A stretch of DNA of 64,000 nt from Chthonomonas sp035294505. Lineage in GTDB: Bacteria; Armatimonadota; Chthonomonadetes; Chthonomonadales; Chthonomonadaceae. Positions 50,826 to 59,906 of the stretch are shown here, piece by piece. The stretch's first letter is position 1. Each line of letters starts with the position of its first letter. The notes under the pieces were generated by a model. That model was given only the letters and a program-made list of their open reading frames with translations, ran no database searches and was not told where the DNA came from. The DNA is taken from assembly GCF_035294505.1 (NCBI RefSeq), contig NZ_DATGKU010000163.1:1-64000 (forward strand), read 5' to 3'. Position numbers and translations under genes: made by a program.

Positions 50826-51004
50826 CTGCCACTCCTCTAGTGACTTCTTTTTTTACTTAATTTCTCCATTCTATCCACATCTCCTTCTTTGAAACCTCCG
50901 TTGTGCTTCCATACGTACTCCGAAATGAAGAGGGTTCAAATGGTATCCTTATGCTTAAGTTTAACAAGAGCCTTGCCGAAACTTCTCAATGAGGAGAGTT
51001 TCTC

Positions 51005-51928
51005 ATGCTAACCCGTACCCTTCTACTGCAAATGGCCCAAAATCGTGGCCTCGAAACTTTCGCCCGCAAAAACTCCCTTGCAGTCCGCATCGCTCGGCGT
51101 TTCATTGCCGGGGAGACCCTTGAAGAGATCGTAGAACCCGTCCGTGCACTGAATCAGGCCGGTATGACCGCTACCCTCGATTATCTTGGCGAAAGCATCA
51201 CCTCCCCAAAAGAGGTTGAACAGGTTGTTACCACTTACTTCAATCTCATGAGCCTCATCCGCCGAGAACAGTTGAAAGCAAGCATCTCGCTTAAACTCAC
51301 TTCGCTTGGCCTCGATATTGACCCCGATCTTGCACAACGAAACCTCGACACCCTGGTGAAGGCAGCACTGCCCGACCTATTCATTCGTATAGACATGGAA
51401 GGCTCTGCCTATACGCAAAAAACTCTCGACATTTTCTACACGATACTCAAAAAACGACCGGAATATCAGAACCATCTCGGTGTCGTCATTCAGGCCTATC
51501 TCTATCGCAGCGAGGCAGACATCGAGGAGTTGATTCGCCTTAAAGCACGTGTCCGATTGTGCAAAGGGGCCTATAAAGAGCCACCCGCCATCGCCTTTCA
51601 GAAACCGGACGACATCCGTGCTAACTACCTCAAACTTATGCAACGTCTTCTGCTCGAGGGGAACTACCCGGCCCTAGCCACACACGACCTGCAACTAATC
51701 ACCGCGGCGAAACTTTTTGCCAAAGAGCATAACATCTCGAAAGACCGATTTGAATTCCAGATGCTCTACGGTGTTCGACGCCCTCTCCAACAGCAGATCG
51801 CAAAGGAAGGTTACAACATTCGCATCTACACCCCCTTTGGCGATCATTGGTACCCCTACACAATGCGCCGACTGGCCGAACGTCCTGCCAACCTCTGGTT
51901 TGCCCTACAAAGCTTTTTGCGAAGATAG
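51005..51928 (+). CDS. Proline dehydrogenase (monofunctional PutA-type)
   Basis: 307 residues, the short bacterial form. It oxidises proline to pyrroline-5-carboxylate with FAD, passing electrons to the quinone pool. Motifs are SLKLTSLGLDID, FIRIDMEGSAYT, VVIQAYLYRSEAD, RLCKGAYKEP, LATHDLQLI, FEFQMLYGVRR and YPYTMRRLAERPAN. GAGGAGAG lies 6 nt before the ATG. The partner P5C dehydrogenase is not in the window. Confidence 0.93.
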   Translation: MLTRTLLLQMAQNRGLETFARKNSLAVRIARRFIAGETLEEIVEPVRALNQAGMTATLDYLGESITSPKEVEQVVTTYFNLMSLIRREQLKASISLKLTSLGLDIDPDLAQRNLDTLVKAALPDLFIRIDMEGSAYTQKTLDIFYTILKKRPEYQNHLGVVIQAYLYRSEADIEELIRLKARVRLCKGAYKEPPAIAFQKPDDIRANYLKLMQRLLLEGNYPALATHDLQLITAAKLFAKEHNISKDRFEFQMLYGVRRPLQQQIAKEGYNIRIYTPFGDHWYPYTMRRLAERPANLWFALQSFLRR

Positions 51929-52025
51929 AGCCTGATCTAACGTATAAAACTGAGGACGGGCCGACTGAACTTATTGGACTTTCAATCGGTCAATATCAGT
52001 AGAATGCAGCCAATAGGATAAGTCG

Positions 52026-53120
52026 GTGACCGCAGTGTACAAACAGCCCCCTTCTGGGGATGAAAAGTCTATCATGAAGAAATGCACAGGAGACACCGGA
52101 GAACCGGTGTTGCAGATGATTACAGCTGCTGAGAAATCTAGCCGCCCAACCCCACAGTTCACCAATGTCGCCGATATCTATGAACTGGTAGCTACTGCGA
52201 TAGATGACGTCGTGAGCCTTCACACACTTAATGGAGCCTTCCTGTTCGTTAGTCCTTCAGTCCAGAAAGTCCTTGGCTACCTTCCTTCTGAACTTATGCA
52301 TAGCGCTATTACCGACCTTGCGCACCCCTCCGATCTCAAACGTCTGCGTCCCCTTGCGTTGATGCAGCAGAGCCGTAATAAAACGCGTACGATCGTTTGG
52401 CGATGCCGTCATAAGGACGGGCACTTCCTTTACCTAGAAACAAAGGCTACACTTCTTGTAGACAACGAGGGACGTCCCGAGGCCATCCTTTGCGCCTCCC
52501 GTGATGTAACCGAGCGCGAGAATCTCTTAGCTAAACTTAACGCTAGCCGAAAAGAGCTGACCCGCCAAAAGCGCGAACTGGAACGCGTGAATGCTCGGCT
52601 TTCTACCCTAGCTACTATAGACGGCCTTACGGGCTTAAAAAACCATCGTGTCTTTCAGGAACAACTCGAGATCGAGTTCCGCCGAGCAAGGCGCTATCAA
52701 CTGCCGCTCTCCCTGCTCATGCTCGATGTTGACCACTTTAAACTTTATAACGACACCTATGGCCATCTCGCCGGGGATGAAGTCCTTCAGCATGTGGCAC
52801 GCCTGCTGACTTTAGTGGCGCGACAGACAGATTTCGTCTGCCGGTATGGTGGTGAAGAGTTTGCCGTCATCTTACCTAACACCCCTGCCGATGGAGCTTT
52901 AGCACTCGCAGAAAGGTACCGCACCACGATCGCTTCGGAGAATTGGGCTTTTCGGCCCATCACCATCAGCATCGGCGTGGCCTCCCTTACGCCGGAGATC
53001 CAGCATCGCGCTGAACTCATAGAAAAAGCGGATCGCGCGCTCTATCACTCCAAGCAGAACGGACGCAACCGTATTACCCACATTCGCGAATTAGAAGCGC
53101 TGCTGCAAGCCGCCAGCTAA
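52026..53120 (+). CDS. PAS-GGDEF diguanylate cyclase
   Basis: 364 residues with no membrane segment. A PAS domain (about 45-165; LHTLNGAFLFVSPSVQKVLG, HPSDLKRLRP, ASRDVTERE) connects through a coiled helix to a GGDEF domain (about 195-355). The active site is GGEEF (275-279). The product-inhibition I-site RQTD (266-269) stands exactly five residues before it, so c-di-GMP feedback is likely. The Mg/GTP motifs DVDHFKLYNDTYGH are intact. The enzyme makes c-di-GMP. The start is probably the GTG at 52026 (AGGA 7 nt upstream); an ATG at 52074 is an alternative. Confidence 0.92.
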   Translation: MTAVYKQPPSGDEKSIMKKCTGDTGEPVLQMITAAEKSSRPTPQFTNVADIYELVATAIDDVVSLHTLNGAFLFVSPSVQKVLGYLPSELMHSAITDLAHPSDLKRLRPLALMQQSRNKTRTIVWRCRHKDGHFLYLETKATLLVDNEGRPEAILCASRDVTERENLLAKLNASRKELTRQKRELERVNARLSTLATIDGLTGLKNHRVFQEQLEIEFRRARRYQLPLSLLMLDVDHFKLYNDTYGHLAGDEVLQHVARLLTLVARQTDFVCRYGGEEFAVILPNTPADGALALAERYRTTIASENWAFRPITISIGVASLTPEIQHRAELIEKADRALYHSKQNGRNRITHIRELEALLQAAS

Positions 53121-53153
53121 TCCTACAAACGGCACTCCTCTCCGTTCTCTACA

Positions 53154-53199
53154 TTGACCTCCTCAGAAAATGTGTGCTATACTTTCAACATGAGGTCAA
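53154..53199 (+). promoter_or_regulatory. lpdA promoter bounded by an inverted repeat
   Basis: TTGACC (53154-53159) and TATACT (53178-53183) are 18 nt apart. TTGACCTC at the -35 box (53154-53161) is repeated inverted as GAGGTCAA (53192-53199) just past the expected start, a layout that would suit a repressor. Confidence 0.5.
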
Positions 53200-53294
53200 C
53201 GTGTCCCTATAATACTATCCTCTTCACTCTCATAACCTGCGTTTCTACTGCCTTTGTACACCGATTCCAGAAACAACAATCTTCGGAGAACTAA
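53190..53294 (+). CDS. Possible leaderless 34-residue leader peptide
   Basis: ATG at 53190 falls at the expected transcript start of the lpdA promoter, with no ribosome binding site. The frame runs 34 codons to TAA at 53292-53294, just before lpdA. The product has a hydrophobic middle (TILFTLITCVSTAF). Its last codons include the GGAG that would serve lpdA. It may be a chance frame. Confidence 0.25.
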   Translation: MRSTCPYNTILFTLITCVSTAFVHRFQKQQSSEN

Positions 53295-53300
53295 CAACTT

Positions 53301-54773
53301 ATGACGTCGCCATCCTCCTTTGATGCCGATGTAGTCGTGATCGGCTCCGGCCCAGGGGGCTACGTTTGCGCCATTCGTGCCGCTCAACTTGGTGCCCGAA
53401 CCGTCTGCATTGAAAAAGAAGACGCCGAATGGGGTGGAACCTGCCTTAACTGGGGCTGTATCCCAACCAAAACCATGATCGCTAGCGTCGAGCGACTGCA
53501 TCACGTTAGGCAGGCCGACGTTATGGGGGTGCAGATTCAGGGTACCATCGCCTTCAATTTCGATGTGATGATGCAACGCAAACAAAAGGTCGTTACCACG
53601 CTCCGCAAAGGAGTGCAATCTCTCCTTAAAAGCAATCACGTGCGAAGCATCATCGGTACAGGCCGCTTCAAAGATGCCCATACTATCGAAATTACCAAAC
53701 CCGATGGCTCCACAGAGATCGTTACAACCCAAAACACAATCATTGCCACCGGCTCAGAGCCGATCTTCCCTCCTATTCCCGGCCTCGAACGGAATCCCAA
53801 AGACAAGCGAGGGGAAAGCAGTAACGGCATCTGGACAAGCGATGAAGCGGTTTCCGCCAAAGAATGCCCAAAACGCATGGTCATTCTCGGAGCGGGTGCT
53901 GTAGGGCTTGAGTTCGCCTATACCTTCCGTGGACTTGGTGCGGATGTAACCGTTGTAGAAATAGCTCCCGAAATCCTTCCTACCGGTGATAGAGAGATCG
54001 CCGCAGAGCTTCGAAAGGCATTGACCCGACAGGGTATCACTTTCCATATCAACTCAAAAGTAACCGCCGTTCAACACAAACGTTCCTCCCGCTTGGTCAC
54101 CATCGAAGACGGGAACGGCAAGCAGATGGAAATAGAAACCGATGTCGTTCTCGTGGGCACCGGACGGCGCCCCCGCATAGCAGACCTCGGCCTTGAAACC
54201 ATCGGAGTTCAAACGGTCACCGACGGCCCTCTCTCGCGCCGTGGCATCGTGGTGGACGAGTACCTGCAGACCAATGTGCCCCATGTCTACGCCATCGGAG
54301 ATGTAACGGGCAAGCAACTTCTCGCCCACCTCGCCTCACATATGGGCATCGTGGCTGCCGAAAATGCAATGGGGCACAGGGTTAAAATGGACTACCGTGC
54401 CGTTCCTGCCCCCATTTTCACCTCACCCGAAGTGGCATCCGTAGGCCTCACCGAAGAGGAGGCACGCGACAAAGGATACGATGTGGTTATCGGCCGTTTT
54501 CCGTTTCGTCCCCTTGGCCGTGCCATGGCTATCAACGAACAAGAAGGCATGATCAAGGTGGTCTCGGAAAGAAAATACGGCGAGGTACTCGGCGTGCATA
54601 TCGTTGGCCCTTATGCCACGGAGCTGATTCACGAGGCCGTAGTCGCCATCAAGCTTGAGTCGACTGTCGAGGAGCTAATGTCTACTATTCATGCGCATCC
54701 AACGCTTTCCGAAGCCATGGGCGAAGCGGCCCTAGATACCCAAGGGATTGCCATTCATAAACTGAGACCCTAG
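53301..54773 (+). CDS. lpdA: Dihydrolipoamide dehydrogenase
   Basis: 490 residues. A flavoprotein disulfide reductase, the E3 component of 2-oxo-acid dehydrogenase and glycine-cleavage complexes. Motifs are VVVIGSGPGGYVCAIRAAQL (FAD), the redox disulfide GGTCLNWGCIPTK (Cys48, Cys53), ILGAGAVGLEFAYTF (NAD), YAIGDVTGKQLLAHLASHMG and the active-site HAHPTLSEA. GGAG is 12 nt before the ATG, a long spacing. No E1 or E2 gene is next to it. The BMP lipoprotein gene follows 4 nt after its stop. Confidence 0.95.
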   Translation: MTSPSSFDADVVVIGSGPGGYVCAIRAAQLGARTVCIEKEDAEWGGTCLNWGCIPTKTMIASVERLHHVRQADVMGVQIQGTIAFNFDVMMQRKQKVVTTLRKGVQSLLKSNHVRSIIGTGRFKDAHTIEITKPDGSTEIVTTQNTIIATGSEPIFPPIPGLERNPKDKRGESSNGIWTSDEAVSAKECPKRMVILGAGAVGLEFAYTFRGLGADVTVVEIAPEILPTGDREIAAELRKALTRQGITFHINSKVTAVQHKRSSRLVTIEDGNGKQMEIETDVVLVGTGRRPRIADLGLETIGVQTVTDGPLSRRGIVVDEYLQTNVPHVYAIGDVTGKQLLAHLASHMGIVAAENAMGHRVKMDYRAVPAPIFTSPEVASVGLTEEEARDKGYDVVIGRFPFRPLGRAMAINEQEGMIKVVSERKYGEVLGVHIVGPYATELIHEAVVAIKLESTVEELMSTIHAHPTLSEAMGEAALDTQGIAIHKLRP

Positions 54774-54777
54774 CCCA

Positions 54778-55812
54778 ATGCAACGTCGTCACTTACTCGC
54801 CGTGGCCTTACTTCTGCTCGGTGCCGCCCTCGCCACTGGGTGTGCGAAGGCGCCAACCGCGCCCAAAATCGCCGCCCTGGTGCTCGATGTCGGTGGGCCT
54901 GATGATCGCTCCTTCAACCAGAGCGCCATCAACGGCCTTAAGTGCGCCCAACAGAAGCTGCACCTCGCACCAGACTCTCTGAAATGGGTCGAATCCCACA
55001 GCCCCTCCGATTACCAAACTAATCTTACCAACATGGCCCGTCAAGGTTATAAAGTGGTTTTTGCCGTAGGCTACGCCATGGAAGATGCCCTTAAACAGGT
55101 GGCTCCCCAGTTTCCTAACACGAAATTCGCCATCATAGATGACCCCGGTCCTAATCTCCCTAACTGCGCCGGCCTCGTTTTTAAAGAACAAGAAGGCTCC
55201 TTCCTTGCCGGTTTCCTGGCCGCTTCCATGAGTAAAACAAAGAAAATCGGTTTTGTGGGTGGGCAACAAATCCCTCTCATCGAGAAGTTTGAAGCGGGCT
55301 ATCGGGCCGGGGCGGAGACTGCAGACCCCTCGGTGAAAGTCACTGCAACCTACACCGGCGATTGGAACGATGTGCTCAAAGGGCGTAGTCAGGCCGAACA
55401 GCAGTTTGCTGCCGGAGACGATATTATCTATCATGCCGCAGGAAAAGCGGGATTAGGCGTTATCGAGGCGGCCAAGGCGCGAGGGCCGGGCTATTTTGCT
55501 ATTGGAGTTGACCAGGATCAGGACTATCTTGCCCCAGGCCGCGTTCTTACCAGCATGGTCAAGCACGTAGACCGGGCGGTTTGTGATACCATCCAACGTG
55601 TCGTAGACAACCGCTTCACCCCCGGTGAGCATATCTACGGACTGAAAGAGGGTGGCGTCGGACTAAGTGAGATGCGGTATACGAAACAGCTTATTCCACC
55701 TGCTGTTCTGAAAAAATTGGCGGTCATTCAGCAGATGATCATTGAAGGCAAAATCGTCCCCCCCACCTCGCTCGCACAGTTAAAAACTTTTCATCCGCCT
55801 CACATTCCCTGA
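54778..55812 (+). CDS. BMP-family (PnrA/TmpC-like) substrate-binding lipoprotein
   Basis: 344 residues. A lipoprotein signal (LLAVALLLLGAALATGC) has Cys at about 22. The mature part is a BMP/PnrA-type periplasmic-binding fold: ALVLDVGGPDDRSFNQSAINGL, shown here only by its blocks VLDVGG and DRSFNQSA. It continues with GYAMEDALKQVAPQFPNTKF, FKEQEGSFLAGFLAA, IGFVGGQQIPLIEKF, YHAAGKAGLGVIEAAKARG and IGVDQDQDYLAPG. Relatives bind nucleosides for ABC import. No permease or ATPase is adjacent. It starts 4 nt after lpdA, although the functional link is unclear. Confidence 0.88.
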   Translation: MQRRHLLAVALLLLGAALATGCAKAPTAPKIAALVLDVGGPDDRSFNQSAINGLKCAQQKLHLAPDSLKWVESHSPSDYQTNLTNMARQGYKVVFAVGYAMEDALKQVAPQFPNTKFAIIDDPGPNLPNCAGLVFKEQEGSFLAGFLAASMSKTKKIGFVGGQQIPLIEKFEAGYRAGAETADPSVKVTATYTGDWNDVLKGRSQAEQQFAAGDDIIYHAAGKAGLGVIEAAKARGPGYFAIGVDQDQDYLAPGRVLTSMVKHVDRAVCDTIQRVVDNRFTPGEHIYGLKEGGVGLSEMRYTKQLIPPAVLKKLAVIQQMIIEGKIVPPTSLAQLKTFHPPHIP

Positions 55813-55892
55813 AGCTTTCTCTCTCCTGCAACGCATGCCCAGATATAACACCTCAAGGCTTCGTACGCTCTTGTCCGTAGCAACATCTTGCC

Positions 55893-56738
55893 CTACTGTT
55901 GAAAGCTCAGCTTCGCAACCTCCGCAGCGATGATTTTCGCAAGAGCATCGAACTGTTCAACATCCAAATCCAGTTCGGCCACTACAGCTTCATCAAATCC
56001 TGCGTCAGCCTCGCCAAGAATGCAGGTTATCCCGGCACGATGCGCCAAAGCGTTGCCCATATGAACGAGCAAGGCAAGCGTATCAGGTTCCTGCCCGTAT
56101 GACATCGGGTCATGATGATTCCCTATAGCCTCATGATACACAGCCGGCAGCTGCCAACGGCCTGCAACCAACCTCCCACACTCTTGATGCGTAAACTGCA
56201 TGATGGCATACTCCGCCTGAAATTGAGTTAAGTTTTCCGATTGCACCGTCTCATGAACCAGATTCATCTGTAATGGCAGAAACATGTAGAGCGCAGGTTT
56301 GCCTATGTCATGCAACAGCCCTGCAATGAAGGCCAGCTCGGGATCTGAGTAATGGATCATGGCTGCAAGTATCTTACAACTACAGGCCACCGCCAGCGAA
56401 TGCTGCCAAAACGATTGCGAATCGAAGAGTTTGTGAAGGCGCCTTCCGTTGAGAGAACAATGGAAAGCGGCCGTAATACAGATGGAGCGCACGGTGTTGA
56501 TCCCAAGTCGCGCGATCGCCTGCGACAAATTGGTCAGGCTTCCATCACCGCCATAATAAGCAGAGTTGGCCGCTCGCAGAATATTTGCGGCTAACGCGGG
56601 ATCACGTAGGATAATACGTTCATATTCGCGAATATTTGTATGGTGATCGGCCATCCCCATGATCTCGCTCGCTGCGCTCGACAGCAAAGGCAGGGATGGC
56701 GTGCGTGCAATCCGTATTTCGAGTTGAGAAAGCTCCAT
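55893..56738 (-). CDS. HDOD-domain protein
   Basis: 281 residues, nearly all an HDOD domain (PF08668). Motifs are ARTPSLPLLSSAASEI, ILRDPALAANILRAANSAYY, LSQAIARLGINTVRSI, QHSLAVACSCKILA, AGLLHDIGKPALYMF and EAIGNHHDP. HDOD proteins usually act in signalling and lack HD enzyme activity, but here the His-Asp pair (LLHDIGK) and other histidines remain. No partner domain is present. It is divergent from the HEYGH gene, and the longest frames overlap by 2 nt. Confidence 0.9.
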   Translation of the reverse strand: MELSQLEIRIARTPSLPLLSSAASEIMGMADHHTNIREYERIILRDPALAANILRAANSAYYGGDGSLTNLSQAIARLGINTVRSICITAAFHCSLNGRRLHKLFDSQSFWQHSLAVACSCKILAAMIHYSDPELAFIAGLLHDIGKPALYMFLPLQMNLVHETVQSENLTQFQAEYAIMQFTHQECGRLVAGRWQLPAVYHEAIGNHHDPMSYGQEPDTLALLVHMGNALAHRAGITCILGEADAGFDEAVVAELDLDVEQFDALAKIIAAEVAKLSFQQ

Positions 56739-56793
56739 GTTTCAAACCCTATACCGACTTTGTGATCTATTTTCGGCACTTTTGTGCTACCGA

Positions 56794-57975
56794 ATGAGAC
56801 CTTTTTTACTTAAACTCCTGTGCTGTTTTCTGCCACTTGCCCAATCTCAGCACGCCCTCTGCCTCCCGCTCACATCTCCATCCTACTGCATCATGAGGCG
56901 GCTCTTAGGTAGCTCCTCCCTATTAATCTATCAAACAGCCACCCTAAAAGAACTTGGGAAATTAGTTCCTCTCGATAAAACGACATCCATTTTTAACCCC
57001 CACGATCGGCAGATGTATCATTTTGAACTTTTGGGCTACACGGCCCCCTTTGAAGACAACTCACTCCGCTTCCGCATCTATGCTCCTGACACCTCGGATG
57101 CCGAGCTTGCGGACAAAGTAGGTCGTTTTTACCTGTTTCTCTACCATGAGGTACACCAACATCTCCATTTCGATCATCCAGCCCAACAACCGGTTTCTGT
57201 TTGGCTCTCCCCAACAAACTATGCAAATGCCGACGTTGGCGGGGAACAGTTCCGAGATCAAATTTACATTTACAATATCTACGCCAAACGCTCTTCTATC
57301 GAATGGTGCCGCGAGCTGGCTCATGAATATGGCCACTACATTCTTCCCGGAGTAACCGGCTACACAGCCCCAGAACCGTGGGCAAACGGCGTGCTTGGCG
57401 AGCGACTCTTTCTCTACTGGCTCTCGCGTGATATGATAAATGGCGAAATACCTTCGTCTGGCCTCCCATTTTGTACTCGCGATGACCTCACAGCTTATCT
57501 CAATCTTCAAATCTTCCCGCTTATCTCTCGCATCGCGTTTGCTCCACGCTTTTCCTCCGCTTGGCTCTCACGCACGGATGCCGTAGGAATGGATAACTAC
57601 ACCGCTTTTTGTCTCTACATTGACGCCGTCTATGGAAGTCACACACTCCTCGAAGCGATGGCCTTTACCCAACCTTCGGCGAATAGTCCACTGGTCACTG
57701 CGCTCGATTTTATGAACGGCTTCTACAAAGCCATGCAGAATCTCTCCTCTATCACCATCTCAACGCCCCCAATCCCTCAATCGTTCCATCGCCTGTTGCT
57801 CTACCTGCCTGCAGGCCACTGGCACATATCGGGGAATACGGCATGGCAAGTTGCCGATCCGAAACTGGTCATCAAAAACCATCTCCTCCTCGTGCCGCAA
57901 GCGGGATGGTATGCAATTCGCTTCTCAGCCCCGCCCTCTTTAATCACCCTGACTCTCCCACGCCCATCGAGGTAA
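56794..57975 (+). CDS. Exported protein with HEYGH zinc-peptidase-like motif, family unknown
   Basis: 393 residues from the ATG at 56794; the frame is open to 56737 and no clear ribosome site decides the start. A signal-like N-terminus (PFLLKLLCCFLPLAQSQHAL) is followed by an unfamiliar mature protein. The motif ELAHEYGHYILPG (His177, Glu178, His181) matches HExxH zinc peptidases. Glu203 in GVLGERLF, 22 residues after the second His, is placed like the third ligand of gluzincins. A small beta-rich tail (about 320-390) follows. The next gene, pyrK, starts 9 nt later. Peptidase activity is an inference. Confidence 0.6.
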   Translation: MRPFLLKLLCCFLPLAQSQHALCLPLTSPSYCIMRRLLGSSSLLIYQTATLKELGKLVPLDKTTSIFNPHDRQMYHFELLGYTAPFEDNSLRFRIYAPDTSDAELADKVGRFYLFLYHEVHQHLHFDHPAQQPVSVWLSPTNYANADVGGEQFRDQIYIYNIYAKRSSIEWCRELAHEYGHYILPGVTGYTAPEPWANGVLGERLFLYWLSRDMINGEIPSSGLPFCTRDDLTAYLNLQIFPLISRIAFAPRFSSAWLSRTDAVGMDNYTAFCLYIDAVYGSHTLLEAMAFTQPSANSPLVTALDFMNGFYKAMQNLSSITISTPPIPQSFHRLLLYLPAGHWHISGNTAWQVADPKLVIKNHLLLVPQAGWYAIRFSAPPSLITLTLPRPSR

Positions 57976-57984
57976 ACTAAATGT

Positions 57985-58839
57985 ATGCACTCTACTCAAG
58001 ATTCATCCATAACGGCAGCGCCCCCTCTTCCTCGACAGGAGATTATGGCTAAGATAGTGACGACCAGACGCATTGCGCAGAATGCGTTTGAAATGGTCTT
58101 CCATGCTCCCTCGATCGCCCAGACGGCACAGGCCGGACAGTTTGTCGAAATCCTCTATGGACGAGACTACGCCCCTCTGCTCAGGAGACCTTTCAGCATC
58201 TATCGAGTAGACCGTCTACAAGAGACCTTCAGCATCCTGTTTCTTGCCCGCGGCTCTTTTACCTCCGGCCTTTCCGAAAAACGGAAAGGAAGTCTTGTCT
58301 CCATCATCGGCCCGCTGGGGCGCCCGTTTTATTGGGATGCCTCACAACCTAGACAGCATATCCTAATTGCTGGTGGCATTGGTGCTCCTCCCCTCTATTT
58401 CTTGGCCCAAACGCTCCACAATGAGCGCGCCTATCGGGAAGTTGGCGAGATTATAGTTCTTAACGGCGCCCGCACCCGTAGTCTATTGGTAGGTCTCATT
58501 GAATTTAGCCGACTCGAAGTCCATCTCTATGCCCTCACCGACGACGGAACCCACGGAGAAAAAGGGCTTGTTACCGATCGCTTGCGCACCCTTCTGGAAC
58601 AGCCCTCTCAACTACCACGCAGCCTCTATGCTTGCGGGCCTACCCCTATGCTGAAAGCCGTGGCAGCCATCGCATATGAATTCAATGTGCCTTGTCAGGT
58701 ATCCGTTGAAACTTCAATGCCATGCGGTATCGGGTTTTGCAACGGATGCGTTGTCGCACAAAGTACGGCGCAAGGAACACATTATGTGCGTGCCTGCTGG
58801 GACGGCCCCGTCTTCGACGCAAACACGCTCGTTTGGTAG
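57985..58839 (+). CDS. pyrK: Dihydroorotate dehydrogenase electron-transfer subunit
   Basis: 284 residues. A ferredoxin-reductase-fold flavoprotein, it passes electrons from class 1B PyrD to NAD in pyrimidine synthesis. Motifs are LLRRPFSIYRV (FAD), ILIAGGIGAPPLYFLAQTL, YACGPTPMLKAVA and the 2Fe-2S cysteines in MPCGIGFCNGCVV with a later Cys in VRACWDGPVF. A likely internal start at MAKIVTTRR (codon 21) is possible. No pyrD gene is adjacent, so the partner lies elsewhere. Confidence 0.9.
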   Translation: MHSTQDSSITAAPPLPRQEIMAKIVTTRRIAQNAFEMVFHAPSIAQTAQAGQFVEILYGRDYAPLLRRPFSIYRVDRLQETFSILFLARGSFTSGLSEKRKGSLVSIIGPLGRPFYWDASQPRQHILIAGGIGAPPLYFLAQTLHNERAYREVGEIIVLNGARTRSLLVGLIEFSRLEVHLYALTDDGTHGEKGLVTDRLRTLLEQPSQLPRSLYACGPTPMLKAVAAIAYEFNVPCQVSVETSMPCGIGFCNGCVVAQSTAQGTHYVRACWDGPVFDANTLVW

Positions 58840-58871
58840 CCTATACCCTTAGATGCCGGAGAATTGTAGAT

Positions 58872-59897
58872 ATGAGCCAGGAATATCGTGGAACCGTTTT
58901 TGTTGAAATAAAGGAGCAGCAACTTATTCCTTCAGAATCGGATGGTTGGGTCTCACCGCAAATACAACTGCCCCTGCTTGCCGACCAGCTTATTCTCTCT
59001 TGGAACGTCATTATGCCGCTGCAAACCGGCATCACCTTAGAAATCCGCGCCTTTTGCCACGACCATTGGACATCCTACTACACCGTCGCCCACTGGACAC
59101 AAAGCCCTCAGCGCTTTCCGCGGCAGAGCGTTGCCGGCCAATACGATAGCGATGGAACTATGGATACGGATATCCTGCGTCTCAACAGACCGGCTTCAAA
59201 AGCCCAACTTCGCCTCACCTACCGAGGAGTAACCCCACCACACTGGACTTTTCTCGCGCTGTGCGCCACCGATACGCAGGCTTCCTTCAACGAACTACCG
59301 CCCTGTTCAGAGGCTTGGGGTCAGGAACTGGTCGTGCCAGCAAAAACACAGCTTGGTTGGGAAGAGGGCGCTGGATGGTGTAGCCCAACCAGTACGGCCA
59401 TGGTGCTGGCCCATTGGGCACACAAACTGCAACGCCCCGACCTCGTTTATGAGGTTCCGGAAGTGGCCGCAGCCGTTTACGACCCTACATGGCATGGAAC
59501 CGGCAACTGGCCGTTTAATACCGCCTTTGCCGGGGCACACGCCGGAATCCGTGCCTACGTATCCCGCTTTAGCGATATCTATGAGCTTGAACAGTGGATT
59601 CTTGCCGGCGTTCCCCCCATCGTTTCCGTTTCCTACGATCTTCTTAAAGGAAAACCGGAAGCCCACGATGCTGGTCATCTTATGGTATGCATCGGCTTTA
59701 CAAAAACAGGAGACCCTATCTTCAACGATCCCTACTATCGCCCAGAGCAGGGCGAAATGTGTCGGCGAGTTTTTCCTCGTTCGAACTTCCTAAGGGCTTG
59801 GAACCACTCTCACAAAACGGTCTACCTGATCTATCCTCAAGACCATCCTATTCCTGAAGATCGTCTACATCATTGGGCATCCCCAAACACCGGCTAG
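58872..59897 (+). CDS. C39-like cysteine peptidase family protein
   Basis: 341 residues with GGAG 10 nt before the ATG. The N-terminal part (about 1-150) is beta-rich. About 150-330 is a papain-like C39_2 (PF13529) fold: Cys170 in EEGAGWCSPTSTAMVLAHW, His269 in HDAGHLMVCIGFTKTGDP and Asn285 in IFNDPYY. These fit a Cys-His-Asn/Asp triad. No signal peptide is seen, which is odd, because most relatives are exported. It follows pyrK by 32 nt on the same strand. The substrate is unknown. Confidence 0.8.
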   Translation: MSQEYRGTVFVEIKEQQLIPSESDGWVSPQIQLPLLADQLILSWNVIMPLQTGITLEIRAFCHDHWTSYYTVAHWTQSPQRFPRQSVAGQYDSDGTMDTDILRLNRPASKAQLRLTYRGVTPPHWTFLALCATDTQASFNELPPCSEAWGQELVVPAKTQLGWEEGAGWCSPTSTAMVLAHWAHKLQRPDLVYEVPEVAAAVYDPTWHGTGNWPFNTAFAGAHAGIRAYVSRFSDIYELEQWILAGVPPIVSVSYDLLKGKPEAHDAGHLMVCIGFTKTGDPIFNDPYYRPEQGEMCRRVFPRSNFLRAWNHSHKTVYLIYPQDHPIPEDRLHHWASPNTG

Positions 59898-59906
59898 ATC
59901 AAGCGC

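Noticed and set aside
53196..53732. Long minus-strand frame opposite lpdA
   Set aside because: It has no family resemblance and lies antisense to a clear flavoprotein gene, so it is a shadow frame.
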